A stretch of 64,000 nt of DNA. It comes from Purpureocillium takamizusanense. Its lineage: Eukaryota; Ascomycota; Sordariomycetes; Hypocreales; Ophiocordycipitaceae. The position numbers were made by a program, and so were the translations under genes. The notes under the pieces were generated by a model, which was given only the letters and a program-made list of their open reading frames with translations, was not told where the DNA came from and did no database searches. The stretch lies in assembly GCF_022605165.1 (NCBI RefSeq), contig NC_063068.1:1488001-1552000 (forward strand), written 5' to 3'. This document shows, in pieces, positions 49,750 to 61,583 of the stretch (positions are counted from its first letter, which is position 1; every line of letters begins with the position of its first letter).

Positions 49750-51118
49750 CTACAACCACGGAGCCATTCCAGCGCCGACTCCCAAGAGTCCCATAGCTGC
49801 TGCCCCTATTACGCCCCCGGTGGGCTTGGCCAGTGTTGCCCCGCCTTTGCTCGAGCTAGAACGGAAAGATGTGCTGCTTGTCGTCGCCGTAGCCGCCCCT
49901 GAGGCATCGGTTCCCGCCGCCGTGGTTGTGACGGGGCAGTCCTTGGTGCACGGCAGAGCGGAAGTGAAGGCGTCCTTGGCAGAGCTGACAGGAAAGGCGG
50001 GCACTTGCGTCCCGAGGGTGGGATTCGGTGCCGCGGCGTTGGCGTCGGGATTGAGCACATCGGACACCAGGTGCAAGATGCCGTTGGCGATGAGAATGTC
50101 GGGCTGGACGATCTGTGCCGAGTTGACGTATTTGTTGTTTCCTGCGACGCGGACCGTGACGGCCTCGCTGGAGCTGCCGTCACTGGCCAAGGTGGGAAGT
50201 TTTGTGGCGTTGGAGAATGCCGACGAGACGATGACCTGGTCGACTACGACGTGGTAGCCCATGACACGCGCGAGCTTCTTCGCATCCAGCTTCTCCAGCC
50301 CGCCACCGACGACGGCAAAAGCCTCGTCCTGGGGGGCGAAGATGGTCACGTTCTTGCGATAGGCGAGGTCCGGCATGAGCTTAGCGGCGTAGAGCGCGCC
50401 GAGAAACGACGACACCTTGAAGGCCTCGGACGTCTTGTCGATGCGTGCGGGCGGGATGAGGAGGTTGTCGACCACCTGTATGAGGCCCCCCTGGAAGGCG
50501 ATGTCCGCCTCGACGAGGGTGCAGCGCGTCCCCATGCTGGTGGTGAAGACGACAACGTCTCCGGGCTGCTTGTTGATGAGGACGTTTTGCCCCGAGGTCA
50601 CGTTGGTGTACTTGGAGTCGGTCAAGAGCGTCTTCTTGACAACAGTCGGGCCCGTCTCCAGGTCCTTTGTCGAGACATTGCCCTGGAGGATGTGGTACTG
50701 GAGGAGGGGCACTGTCTTTGCCTTGTCCTCGGGATCCCACTGGCTGTTGAGCGACGTGTATGGAATGTTGTCAAACGCCTTGTTTGACGGCGCAACGATC
50801 TGAGATATGTCAGCTGCTGGACGGGATGCACATGCAGAGGCACTTCAGGACTCAGGGGAACGTACGGTGACGCCTTGGTAGCTGGGCAACTGCAGCAAGA
50901 TGTCTGGGTATTTCTGCGCACAACGGTGAGCCGACTTGAACATTCCGCACACGACTTGATGATCCATGTGAATACACCCATACCTTAATGAGGTCATAAT
51001 ACTTGGTAAGGTTCTTGTTGCCCGCGAGGACAGAGCCAAGATCCTTGCCGCCGTCGTCTGCGACCACGACGGTGGCGCATAGGCTGGCAAGTCCCAGCAG
51101 CGCCTGGAACAACAGCAT
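49750..51118 (-). CDS. Fasciclin (FAS1) domain protein, probable GPI-anchored
   Basis: FAS1 proteins are extracellular adhesion or wall-associated proteins. Exons 51118-50984, 50913-50866 (48 nt) and 50799-49750, with introns of 70 and 66 nt (both phase 0), give 410 aa. The signal peptide is MLLFQALLGLASLCATVVVA. The first FAS1 domain begins DLGSVLAGNKNLTKYYDLIK, continues through the micro-exon (KYPDILLQLPSYQGVT) to IVAPSNKAFDNIP, and has the YH motif in LQYHILQG. The second runs through VTIFAPQDEAF and MGYHVVVDQ to ILIANGILHLVSDVLNP. A Ser/Thr/Ala-rich stalk and hydrophobic end (GVIGAAAMGLLGVGAGMAPWL) fit a GPI attachment signal. The start at 51118 gives an intact signal peptide. Ligand unknown. 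Confidence 0.93.
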
Positions 51119-54100
51119 TGCTGCTCGCCTCCGTCCTGGTTCGCGACGACCAGGTACGAAGTATACAATGCAGAGATCCAGGACCCTAGATTTGGAAGGC
51201 CAATGCCTCGCGGCGGCAGGTGCCTGTTGGTTGAATGGGCTTCGCTCGGCGAGGTGCAAGCGGAGTGATGAGAGTGTTATGGGTGGCGACTAGGGCGTAA
51301 CTAAGCAGTTGCCAAAGGAGGCAGGAGCGCAGGGCCTGTAAGGTACCAAGGTAATTGCAGCCGGTCGGTCGAGTGCGCTTCGTCTTCTGAAGAGCGCCGC
51401 CCACGCACGTCGCTACGTTCAACATTTACCTCAGTCAGATTTTGTCGGCCATGGACTTGTTGCCGCGCGACACTGCAGGTTCTGTACTTTGCACGGACTA
51501 AAATATTGCCTGTCTGTGGTCAGTAGGGACTATTGTTACGAAGTGCAGCCATGCGCTTTCAACGAAAGACGCCCCTCGCAGGCTACACTGCAGAAGCGGT
51601 GCGTGCTGTACGGGGCGGGGAGCGAGGCATTCCTTCTTCACCCCCCTCCAGACAGCGTACCTTTTTTTTTTGGCAGCCAGCCAAGAAGTCCCGAGGGTCG
51701 CGTTGGACAAAGCAACGCCTTCACCCGCGTCGTGTTGCCATCACGGGGCATCAGCAACGGCAACGAATAGGGCTCCCCAAACTGGCAGCCCGGCTCTGAC
51801 GGCCTCTGCCCTGCCCTGCCCTGCCCTGCCCTGCCCTGGTCAGGTCTGATTCTGAAACCTGCGCGCGCTCTGCCCACCGCTTCGCGCCGCACCGCACCCG
51901 CAGGACCAGTCAGCCGCGACGGGACAAGAAACAGCTCTGATCGTCGCCTGGCCGCCATTGCGAAAGCAGCAACACCAACTGTCGTGCCGCGTGCAACCAC
52001 GCCCGCGGATCACAAGTGACGCGACGCCTGTTTACCCCGTGCAGGCCTATCCGCCGCCCGCAGCGATCGCCCAGAGGCGCGCATGCCGCTGGATGCCGCC
52101 GTCACATCGGGTCGCCGTGGACTGTGAGCCTCGTCGATCCCTCCTTGCAGGCAAAGCAGCTACGATACGAGCCGCGCAAAAAGGAAGCGCAAACAGCAGA
52201 AATTTTTCATGCCGCCCATATTCTCAGTTGCTGCCCGCAGTAGCAGAGGGCGACTGAAGGCTCTCGGTCTGATACATGCCCTCCACCCGCTTGCAGTGCC
52301 GCTGTACAAGGAAAGCTCTGCTGTGCGTGCCCCACGAGACAGAGCCGGTTGGCACGATGGACTTGGATTTTCCCCGTCGGTCAAATACGAGAAGTCGGAT
52401 CCTGGCAACCTGCCCAGCCGACTGGGATTGCTTGCTGTGCACGCTTCGATGAGGTGGGGCGGGGGGGTGTGCCGGACCAGCGCCGAACATGCAACGGCGT
52501 TGTTTTCACGATGGTGTCGTCAAGCGACAACTCATACGTGCTAAGTACGAGCTTCACCTTGGAGGCCACATGGTACGTGCAGGCGAACCGGCTGGACAAG
52601 AAGCAATCCCAGCAATCATCTGCGAAAGCGTCAGCATCCTGCGGAGCGCTTTGCTTGCCGCCAACTAGTCCCGTCCCGATGCAGCCGACCCACGACGGCC
52701 ATCGTCTCTGGTTTCCCCCCCTCAAGCCCGGCCGGGTCAAAGGTCTGCCAACGTGTGTCAGAGTCGGGGTTGCGTTGCCGAACACGTCGACGAGGCTTCG
52801 ACGCGCCGTGATAAGACTATTGCTGGCCGACAGCTGTCGCCGACAATAGGAGAGCATGGATGAGCAATGCAGGCGCTGTGCGCGGCGATTCTTACCGAGA
52901 ACATGACCGGCGCTATCACAGCCTCATCGATAAAAGATCTTTCTGCGCAGTCGTGGAAAGACACGCCATCAGTACACACCATGATGCAAGCAAATCTTTC
53001 CCAGCGCGACGGGTGCTGCAGGCTGAACGAGCCCGCAGGCAGGGTCAAAGAGGCTAGTGCCGCGGTGCCAAGATGCGGCGAAACCTGTCACGGCTTCAAC
53101 AACACAACACGCTGCGTGATATTCAGCCTCGATCCGCCGTCATTACACGTCGTGAGATCTAAATGGCGAGCTAAACAATGCGGGACATCTTGCCCTCACG
53201 ATAACAGAAAGCTCAGAGAGGAACTCGCCGAGAGCTGCAAACGCTTAGCTTGCTCCGGGGGCTTCTGATCCTGACAAGTTTTGCAGTCGGCGTTGCCATC
53301 GGATTCATTGACGCCTTCGACTACTTACAACAAGAGAATCATTAGCGCCCACGAAAGATAGGGTTTTGCAGGAACGTTTCATCTGAGTGCCGGCGGCATC
53401 TGATATCGGTAAGACCTGAAAATGTCATCGTCTCCACGCACTCTTGGGTTTGAGCCCATCCATGTTGCGCATGTGTCGTCCAACCCCAGCAGGGGGTCCA
53501 AGTTCGATTGCCTGCAGACACGACGAAAACTTGTTACCAAGTAGTTTTGGATCAGTTTAAAAATAGGGAAGGGGGCCTTTTGGACTTGGGTGGAGCGCTT
53601 GCATGGCATGGGTTGCCATTCACGATTGGCGTCGATCTTGCGGCGCCCTGGTTGCCGGACAGGCATCCGGCGTCTCCGAAGTTTGCTGGCAAGAGGTGTC
53701 TTGAACGTGAGGCATCACAACAACGAGACCTCCACGAGTATGCGTGTCCGAGGTTTGTGTGGAAGAGAGCAGCGTTGGCCAAGACGACTTGTCGGCTGCC
53801 TAGGCCACTGCCACCACCGACGTCCGGGGCTTGCCCGGCTGAGGATGTGGCGCGCAAGGCGTTATCACGTTACAGACCAGCAGGCACACGTGAGGGAACA
53901 GTCCGAGCTGCACAGGCCAACTGGGAGGCCATCATGATGGAAAGCACCCAGTGGATGGACGCCATTCAGCCATTGCTCGCCAAAGGCGCAGAGCCTTGGG
54001 GTGGTGCTTTATGCAAAGACATGCATGCATTCAAGCAGGCGCAACCTGAGCCTCGGGTTCTGGTGACTGCTCGCAGGAGACCGTGACGCCTGGGTGATAC

Positions 54101-56348
54101 TACCACGCACAGCGTACGAAGTATGTACATACTAGGTATGTGCTCTACCGGAGACATGGAGTCCCACACTGTTGTGACCTCCTGCTCTTTGGTCGGAGCT
54201 GAGAATTTGTTTGCATTGGCTGAGCGAACCTTGGGCTAGGCAGAACGGCTGGGCTTGAGCGACACTCAGTGACTGAGACAGAACAACTCATGAAGGAAGG
54301 ATCTCTGGTTGTGGGCGAAGTCAACCTCTCTTTGCTCCCGGGATACTGCAAGAGGTATTGGATTCCCAGCGTGAAAGAAAGAAAGAGGTTCTCGACGATG
54401 CCCAGACTGGTCGGCGCTTCGAACGACCCGGAGGTCTGGAAACGGATGGGTCCAACCAACCACTTTGCACTCGGGTGGAAACCACCTGTGTATGGCGCGG
54501 CAAAACGTCTATGATCAAGACCAACCACAACTGTGCCATGCCGAACCGGGGCGCGCTGACCAGTGTGCCAAGCCAGTGGGTGTTAGGACCCGCTATGGGG
54601 ATGAAGATTTCGGAACGGAGAATTAGTTATGTGCAATTGCATTTTCAGTGGGTGATGGGCCCGACAGTTGGTGCGGGGTGAAAAGCGTGAGGTCTGCGCT
54701 GAGTCGTGAGTCGTGACTGTCTACATCTCGCCACGGCCTCGTATCGCTTTCTTCATCGTTCGTTGACGCTGCATGGAGCGAGTCGCAACGCTCGGGCAAC
54801 AGGGCTTTCGGACAGTGGGAAGCCAAGAACGCCGGCAACATTGAAGGTACTAAGGCTGGTGCAGCGACGCCGGTACAAAACAGTACGAAGTACGAGACTG
54901 TTCCCCGAGTCCAAGATGCGCCAGGAACAGAAGCTGCCTGTGCGCTTTCCCCAAATGAAAAACTGCAGGGGAGGGGGTGAGAATAGCAGCGGCGAACAGG
55001 GGTCGAGTGGGCAAGCGCGTGCAGGAACAGGGGTTGAGCCCCTGCCGCCCCCCCCCAGTCGCGAACGCCACAGGCACCCGAACAGCCACAACTCCTGCCG
55101 CTTTTGCAACCAGGGGAACCTCTGCCCAAATCTCTGCTCTTTCAGATCAACGAGGCCTCGCTCGACGGGCCTTTTCAGCAGCTCCGTGGGGCGCGAGACC
55201 GTCCATCGTCAGTCGTTAGGTGCTCTGTGCGATCGACAACGGGCCTGGGGCCGGCGTGACGCCGACGCCTGTCGGGCGCATCGATAGCGACAGTCTCCCT
55301 CGCACACTTCGCGCCGCCCTCGGGAAACGGACGGGCCCCCTCACCATATGGTAGGTTGTTGGGTTGCCTCTTGGCCATGCGGCAGGTGGACGCCTGCAGT
55401 CAATATTACCAGCACACAAAGTCGCAATGGCATCTCAGCTGGCCCGGTGTATCCGCCGCCGCTGAATGAATGCCCAGTCCACGCGACTATCGACAGACAG
55501 ACTGGGGGCCCTTGGATGTGATGTCGCCTGCCTGGCCTGGCACGAAGGAACCGCTCTCAGTTCGGGCAGCTCGACTGCTGGGAGTATCGTCGCGAGCAAC
55601 GTGCATCAGAGCTCGATGATGAGCGGTGGCATTCACCTCGCAACTCGCACCGGGTGCGCTGACGATGACACTGGAGGGACGCTTGCCGCCCATTGTCCCA
55701 CGTTTCCGGCTGCGCCGCACCAAGTCCCGGGCCCCTATCGCCAGGAGCCGCCTCGACAACGACAGCAGCTCGCAGCGGACTGCCCGAAGGCCAGCCTGGG
55801 CTGGACGGGACTGGGCTTCGGCTGTGATGCGCTACCATCGCATGGCAGGGGAGTGGCGTGAACAAACTCGACCCGGGCCTGCAACGCTCAGCCACGGACC
55901 GCCGGATCTCCACCACAGCTGGGCTGGGGCGGCCAAGGACCCGAACCCCCCCCTCCTCTTCGTAGCCTTGCACCAAACCGGCCACACTTGGATGCTGCCA
56001 TTGACATTGCAGGTGTTCCCCGACCTGGTGTGGGTTCCAGGCGTCATACGTACCAGCGAAACCTCAACTTTCGTGAATCCGCTCGTTTGGATCTCTTCCC
56101 TCCCCAGCCACATACCCTTCTAACCTTTGCCGAAAGTAAGCCGCGTCAAGGCTTTAGAACCGCTGTCTCCGCATGACATATTTGCTCCAAATCTAACAGA
56201 CGACCTTCTCAATCTGTCAAAGTCGTCCTTGCATCGTGTGCTCCGAGGGTTGGCGCACGTCGGCACAGCGCAGGCGGACCAACTCAAAAGCCGATACTGA
56301 GGCCGCCACGATACGCGCAGCATTTGTTATACGCGGCTTCGCACAGCG
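51119..56348. other. 5.2-kb region without supported gene
   Basis: Lies between divergent fasciclin and GH16 genes. Contains a T9-10 run near 51662-51671, a (CTGCC)6 repeat and a GTAC-rich patch at about 54113-54141. Open frames at 52867-53268 (133 codons, ten Cys, no convincing signal peptide) and 53508-54086 (192 codons) have no recognisable domain. They are not supported as genes. Base composition is less GC-biased than in the coding parts. Confidence 0.5.
51806..51838. repeat. (CTGCC)6 repeat
   Basis: Six CTGCC units plus CTG, in the gene-free region upstream of the fasciclin gene. Confidence 0.85.
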
Positions 56349-57855
56349 ATGGACCACGAAAACTACAACAATGGCTACTTTGGCCGACCGGTGGTTCCCT
56401 CGGCCGCCACGTCCACAAACATCACACCCCTTCGACCTGGCACACCAAACACAGACGGCAGTCGTCATAACCCATTTGGCGATGACACGGCCTCATCGCA
56501 CCGTCCCGGTGGCAGCACAAACCCCTTTGGCAGTCCGAACGCCTCTCGGCCCGCGTCCAGCTATGGCTCATCTAGCGCCATTGGAAATCGTTTTGACGAA
56601 AGGGCACAACGATATTTCCATTCCAGGCGAGTTCAAAAGGGCGACGTAGAAAAGCCTTGGCTCTCCAAGAAGGATCCAAAGGAAAAATGGGTTACCATTC
56701 TGCCTCTTGTCGGCATCCTGATCGGACTGGGCATCTCCGGCTTTCTCATCTACGACGGCCTCAGCAGCGTCGTTCACCACAAATACTGCCCTGTCATGGA
56801 CGAGAACTTTGACGGCGGCCTAAACACTGACGTCTGGACGAAGGAAGTCACTGTTGGAGGCTTTGGGTATGCACTCGCCCCCAAATTTGGGACCATTGTT
56901 GGCTGACAACCATGACAGAAACGGCGAATTTGACCAGACGACGGCCAGTGAGGAAAACGTATTCGTACAGAACGGAAACCTCGTCATCAAGGCCACGCTG
57001 CAAGACGCCGACAAGGTTGAAAAGGACAACGTCATCAACCTTCTCAAGGACGGGACTTGCACGTCGAAGGACTGGTATAGCTGCGTCGCGGCCACCAACA
57101 CGACCAACGGCAACTCTACTATCGTCCCACCGACGAAATCGGGTCGTATCAACACCAAGAAGGGTGCCAAGCTCAAGTACGGCCGTGTCGAGGTGACGGC
57201 CAAGCTGCCTGAAGGTGACTGGCTCTGGCCCGCCATCTGGATGATGCCCGTCAAAGACACATATGGCCCTTGGCCCTCCTCGGGTGAGATTGACATCATG
57301 GAATCGCGCGGAAACAACTGGACCTACGGCCAGGGTGGCAACGACATTGTCTCATCGGCATTGCACTGGGGGCCTGACCCGGCCAACGACGCCTGGTGGA
57401 AAACAAACAACAAGCGCAAGGCGCTGCACACGACATACAGCAAGGGGTTCAACACTTTCGGCCTCGAGTGGTCACAGAAGTACTTGTTCACCTACGTCAA
57501 CAGCCGCTTGCTTCAGGTGCTCTACACCAACTTCAACAAGCCCATGTGGCAGCGCGGCAACTTTCCAGAGTCCAACTCCAACGGGACGCGTCTTGCAGAC
57601 GCCTGGAGCCAGACGGGTCGTGACAACACGCCGTTCGATCAGGAATTCTATCTGATCATCAACCTTGCCGTTGGCGGTACCAACGGCTGGTTCGAGGATA
57701 GCAAGTCAGGGAAACCCTGGATGGACCACTCAGAGAACGCGAGGAAAGATTTTTGGAAGGCCCGTGACACGTGGCTGGCGACGTGGACGCAGCCTCAACT
57801 CGAGGTCAGCCGCGTCGTCATGTTGCAGCAGTGCGATGGTGGTGAGGAGCTGTAG
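56349..57855 (+). CDS. Type II membrane GH16 glucanase-like protein
   Basis: GH16 laminarinase/beta-glucan-recognition type enzyme, expected to act on beta-1,3-glucan outside the cell. Exons 56349-56866 and 56919-57855 with one 52-nt phase-2 intron give 484 aa. Residues 1-114 are a Ser/Asn/Pro-rich tail with NPFG repeats. One membrane segment lies at about 115-136 (TILPLVGILIGLGISGFLIY), so the catalytic domain is outside. The domain starts MDENFDGGLNTDVWTKEV. It contains KYGRVEVTAKLPEGDWLWPAIWMMP and the active site GEIDIMES with E296, D298 and E301 all present, then LHWGP, HTTYSKGFNTFGLEW and LIINLAVGG. The N-terminal anchor recalls Kre6/Skn1 layout, but the domain is closer to secreted GH16 glucanases. 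Substrate is inference. Confidence 0.93.
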
Positions 57856-60206
57856 GGCTGATTGGGCGCCCTGAAACAGAAATCGGCGGGCTGCTTGGTC
57901 GCTTCACTTATCTATACCTGGTACATATCTTAAAACATTGCCTAATGATAGACACTACTGGAGGAAGGGAAGGGATTACTGGGATGGCCAGTTGGGTGCA
58001 TAGGTAATGGGGGGCGGCATTTTTCATAGGGGCATGCACACACACGTTGGACATGTAACGGCTTCATCTTGGGTTTTACTACTGGCGTCTGAGCAAAATG
58101 AAACAAGACTCGTATAGCGATTGTGGCGTGTCCCAAAGAGCAGCTTTGACACTGGCTACACACATATGTCCGAGGCGCTAACCCTCATCACTGCGCAACC
58201 CAGGATTCTTAGTACATCTCGGTAAAGAGCCTTCTAAGTTAGTAGTAGAAGGATCCGAAGACGGTGGTGCGGTGCGGGCTTGACGAGGGAGGAGGCGCAG
58301 TCAGAGAGAATAGTTGAGACACGGTACGCACGGCCGGAGGGAGGTGCTCGTGGGCAGCAGCCACAGGTCGTGCGTGATAAGAAAGGACGCGGGCTTGCTA
58401 GAACGGACGGACCAAACCCCGCGACGGTGGGACATTATCGTCGACGACGATGCCGCCGCCGCCGCTGGCTTGTCGGAGGTGGTGGCCCCGCGTGCAGCAG
58501 TAGCAGCAGCGGATCCAGTGGAATGGTATTTTTATCCCAACATGCATGTTTGAGACACGGGTATTGTAGTAGTTAATAGTATACTAACTTAGTACGTTGT
58601 ACCAAGTCACGACGCGAGACAGAAGTAAGTTGGTAGTTTCTTTGCGAGGCTTTTCATGACAAGCAACGTAGGACAATATCCTTTTTTTTTTTTTAAATGT
58701 ACTTGTCTTGAAGGTCCATCTATTGCCTTTTGGGGGGGAAGCGGGAATGATGGAACGTTTGTTGCACAAGTAATAAGCAAGATTTGCATGTATGTACTTC
58801 GTATACTGTATGTGTGGAGGTGCTGTTCAGTAGCAGCAGCAGCAGTAGCATGCGAAGCAACTTGCGCGCGCACGGGCAAGAAAAGAACCTGCGGGTACGG
58901 TATTTCCACTAGATATGGCATGGAGTGGGGAGGAGGTCAGCAGTGCGCAGTCGCGATGTCATACCGGAAAGCTTAAAAGGCAATACAGGCAAGCAAAATC
59001 TTGAGCACACCTTGGAGTGATGTGCGGCTATTGTCTGTAGTTTTACTAAGTTGGCAATCATGGAGGCTCCATCGAGCGATGGGCTAGGAACCGCTAAACC
59101 GCGTATGAACTGCTCCGATGGAGTAGGGGGCGCCAAAAAAAAAACGAATTACTAACGTAGCAGGCAGAAACGGAGCGATTGCCCCGTTTTCCAGATACGA
59201 AAGGATCGGATGTTTTTTCTTCTTCGCGGGTTTCGTTTCTGCTGTACGAAGTAGGCCGTCGTTGGCCCGCCCGTTGCTCCTTGTGAAGTTGTGCTCGGTG
59301 AGTATTGACTCGCGCCGGCGCGGGCCCCGCTGAGACACCACCGCCAGAGGGATCCCATCCCCGGCGCCGAGTATCAAAGAGTCCGGCTGGCGCGGCGCAC
59401 GTCATTGCCTCCATCGCGGCCTGCCTCATCGCCCCAGGGGGGAGGGGGGCGACCATTTGATGCCTTACGGGGCCGTATGTTGCAGCTCGTCTAGTTTTCT
59501 TCCCAAAAACTTTGGAGATACAAAGTCTGTACCATCCGACAAACTATCATTGCTCCACGCACACGTAACGGCCTCTAGATCTTGGACGGGAGGGACGGGA
59601 AAACGGAGTTTCACTTACACTAGAGAGAGGGGGGGGGGGGTGCGCAACGGCGTCACGAAAGGCCTGTCTGTGATGGAGCTGCGATGGGGCGAGACAGAAT
59701 CGGACCCGAGTCGTGACTTTTGTTCCTCAGCCGGGACGGCTCCTGGGACGAGCGGTTGGTTGGTCCAGCTCCAATGTGCGAAAGGCGAGATGGGGAGATT
59801 GCGAGGCGGCTGTCACCGTCGATAGACTGCAAGCCACCTGTCGAGCTGTTCCCGACACGACCGATGCGCTATCGCAGCAATCTGGCCAGGTACCGTACCG
59901 TCCATGGCGCCACAGGCGCGACATGTGGAGGGTTTGACGTTTGTTGGTCGGACAGAGACGGGGACGGTGTCGCCGGACGAGGAATTGCCGGTGGTGATGG
60001 CGTCGACAGGGCTGTATCGTTGCCGCTGCCGGTGTGCTTGAGCACCAACAAGAAATGGGGTTGTGCGTTTTCTTTGTACAAGGTAGGCAGGTAGGTACGA
60101 CGCCAGTCGAAATTGGCCGCTCATGACCATCTCTGCGTAACCACCGCCCAGCCGCATCGACAGATGCACCAGGGCTGCCTCGTGCCGCGCGCGATGTTTG
60201 ACCTCG

Positions 60207-60226
60207 AGGCAGGCAGGCAGGCAGGC
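60207..60226. repeat. (AGGC)5 microsatellite
   Basis: Five uninterrupted AGGC units, followed by degenerate copies. Confidence 0.85.
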
Positions 60227-61506
60227 GGGCAGGGGCGGGCGTCAGATGGCCTAGGTACAGTGCTGCCCGACATGCCAGCCACAGCTTGAGCCGAGAAGGC
60301 GTCCATAAGTTACCGTATTACCGGATGTGCAATAAGCTTAAACGGGGGTGAGCATGGCAGCCGCATCCTTCGCCATTCGCCTTGGGAGTCGGGACGCCCT
60401 GGACCGCCCGCCCGCGCCCTGACGCGACGATGGTGTGCGTCTCGTATTCGACAGACAGACCCTTAGTCTTTCGCACAAATCACAAGGACAGTTCCAGTGC
60501 AGACAAAAAAGCCGACGAGCAAGCCTCACAGGGCGGTGACTGAAGAGTGAAGACACACGACGACCAAGTGAGTTAGCCGTCGCGCTCCGAGGGTGGTGGC
60601 GGCTGCCCGTGCTCTGGCTCAGGTTCAGGTGTGGTGGTTTTTGCCGTTGGCTGCAGGAATACGAGCCCGAAAATAGGGCGCACAGGACAACGCACCATGC
60701 ATGCCTGCCATCGATTGCATGGTGGATATGGGCTCTCCTGACCAAGGGGAGGGGAGGCCGATTGGGGAAAGGTGTGTGTAACGAACGAGGCATCGTGCAG
60801 CCGGCCGTGGCTCGAGCCTGCGGCGGCTTTCGGCCGACTGGCTTCTTTTCTTTTTCTTTCGGTGCTTCTCTGCCTCTGCTTTGCATTCGCCGCCCCTGCT
60901 GCCCGAGTGCGGTGCGTGTGCGATGCGTGTGCGCCGGGATTCTCGCGGCGGCACTGGACTCGTTGTTTTGGACGACTTGGTCCGCTTGTCGACTCGTGTG
61001 CCGTGCATCCGGACGAGACTGCGGACCACTCCGTCGTCGTCGGAGTCCGGGAAGGGTCACTGACAATGCCGCCATTGTTTGTCCCATGCGCTCACGTGCG
61101 GCGGCAGTCGAGAGATGATGGGTAAGACAACAACCGCCCTCGTTCCGGCCCGCCCGCTACGGCGACACCGTCCAAACCAGCGCTGTATCGACGTGGCACT
61201 CGAGGACGATTCAGCCGCCCCAGGGGGATATGGCCGATACGATACAAATCAGTGTAGCATCGCGACGAGGGGTGCGCTGGTGACGATGGCGAGGCGCCCA
61301 GGATCCAGGCTCAGCGCTTTGCCAGCCTCTTCTTGGGTGCCATGGACCAGCCATCATCGTGACGCCCGCCCCAGGAGGCGAATCAGACGGGCCAGCTTGG
61401 GGGTGCAAGTGCTGTTGGGGGGTCGCTTAGCAGACTCATTGAGCCCAAGGTGAGCCGCAGCAGTGAAAGGGGTGTGCGGATGAGGACATGAGGACAAAGG
61501 AGTGCA

Positions 61507-61534
61507 CCAGCCCAGCCCAGCCCAGCCCAGCCCA
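61507..61534. repeat. (CCCAG)5 repeat
   Basis: More than five CCCAG units, 22 bp before a second, differently phased GGCAG repeat. Confidence 0.85.
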
Positions 61535-61556
61535 GGCACCATGTTGGACACCAGAA

Positions 61557-61583
61557 GCAGGGCAGGGCAGGGCAGGGCAGGGC
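61557..61583. repeat. (GGCAG)5 repeat
   Basis: About five GGCAG units. Its complement CTGCC is the same unit as the repeat at 51806-51838. Confidence 0.85.

Noticed and set aside
53445..53475. TGGGTTTGAGCCCA hairpin resembling a tRNA T arm
   Set aside because: Lacks the conserved C56, and no D arm or acceptor stem is present.
53508..54086. 192-codon plus-strand frame
   Set aside because: No ATG in favourable context near a recognisable domain, composition like surrounding intergenic DNA; not supported without transcript evidence.
60338..61087. 249-codon minus-strand Arg/Pro/Ser-rich frame
   Set aside because: Compositional by-product in GC-rich DNA; no domain or exon structure.
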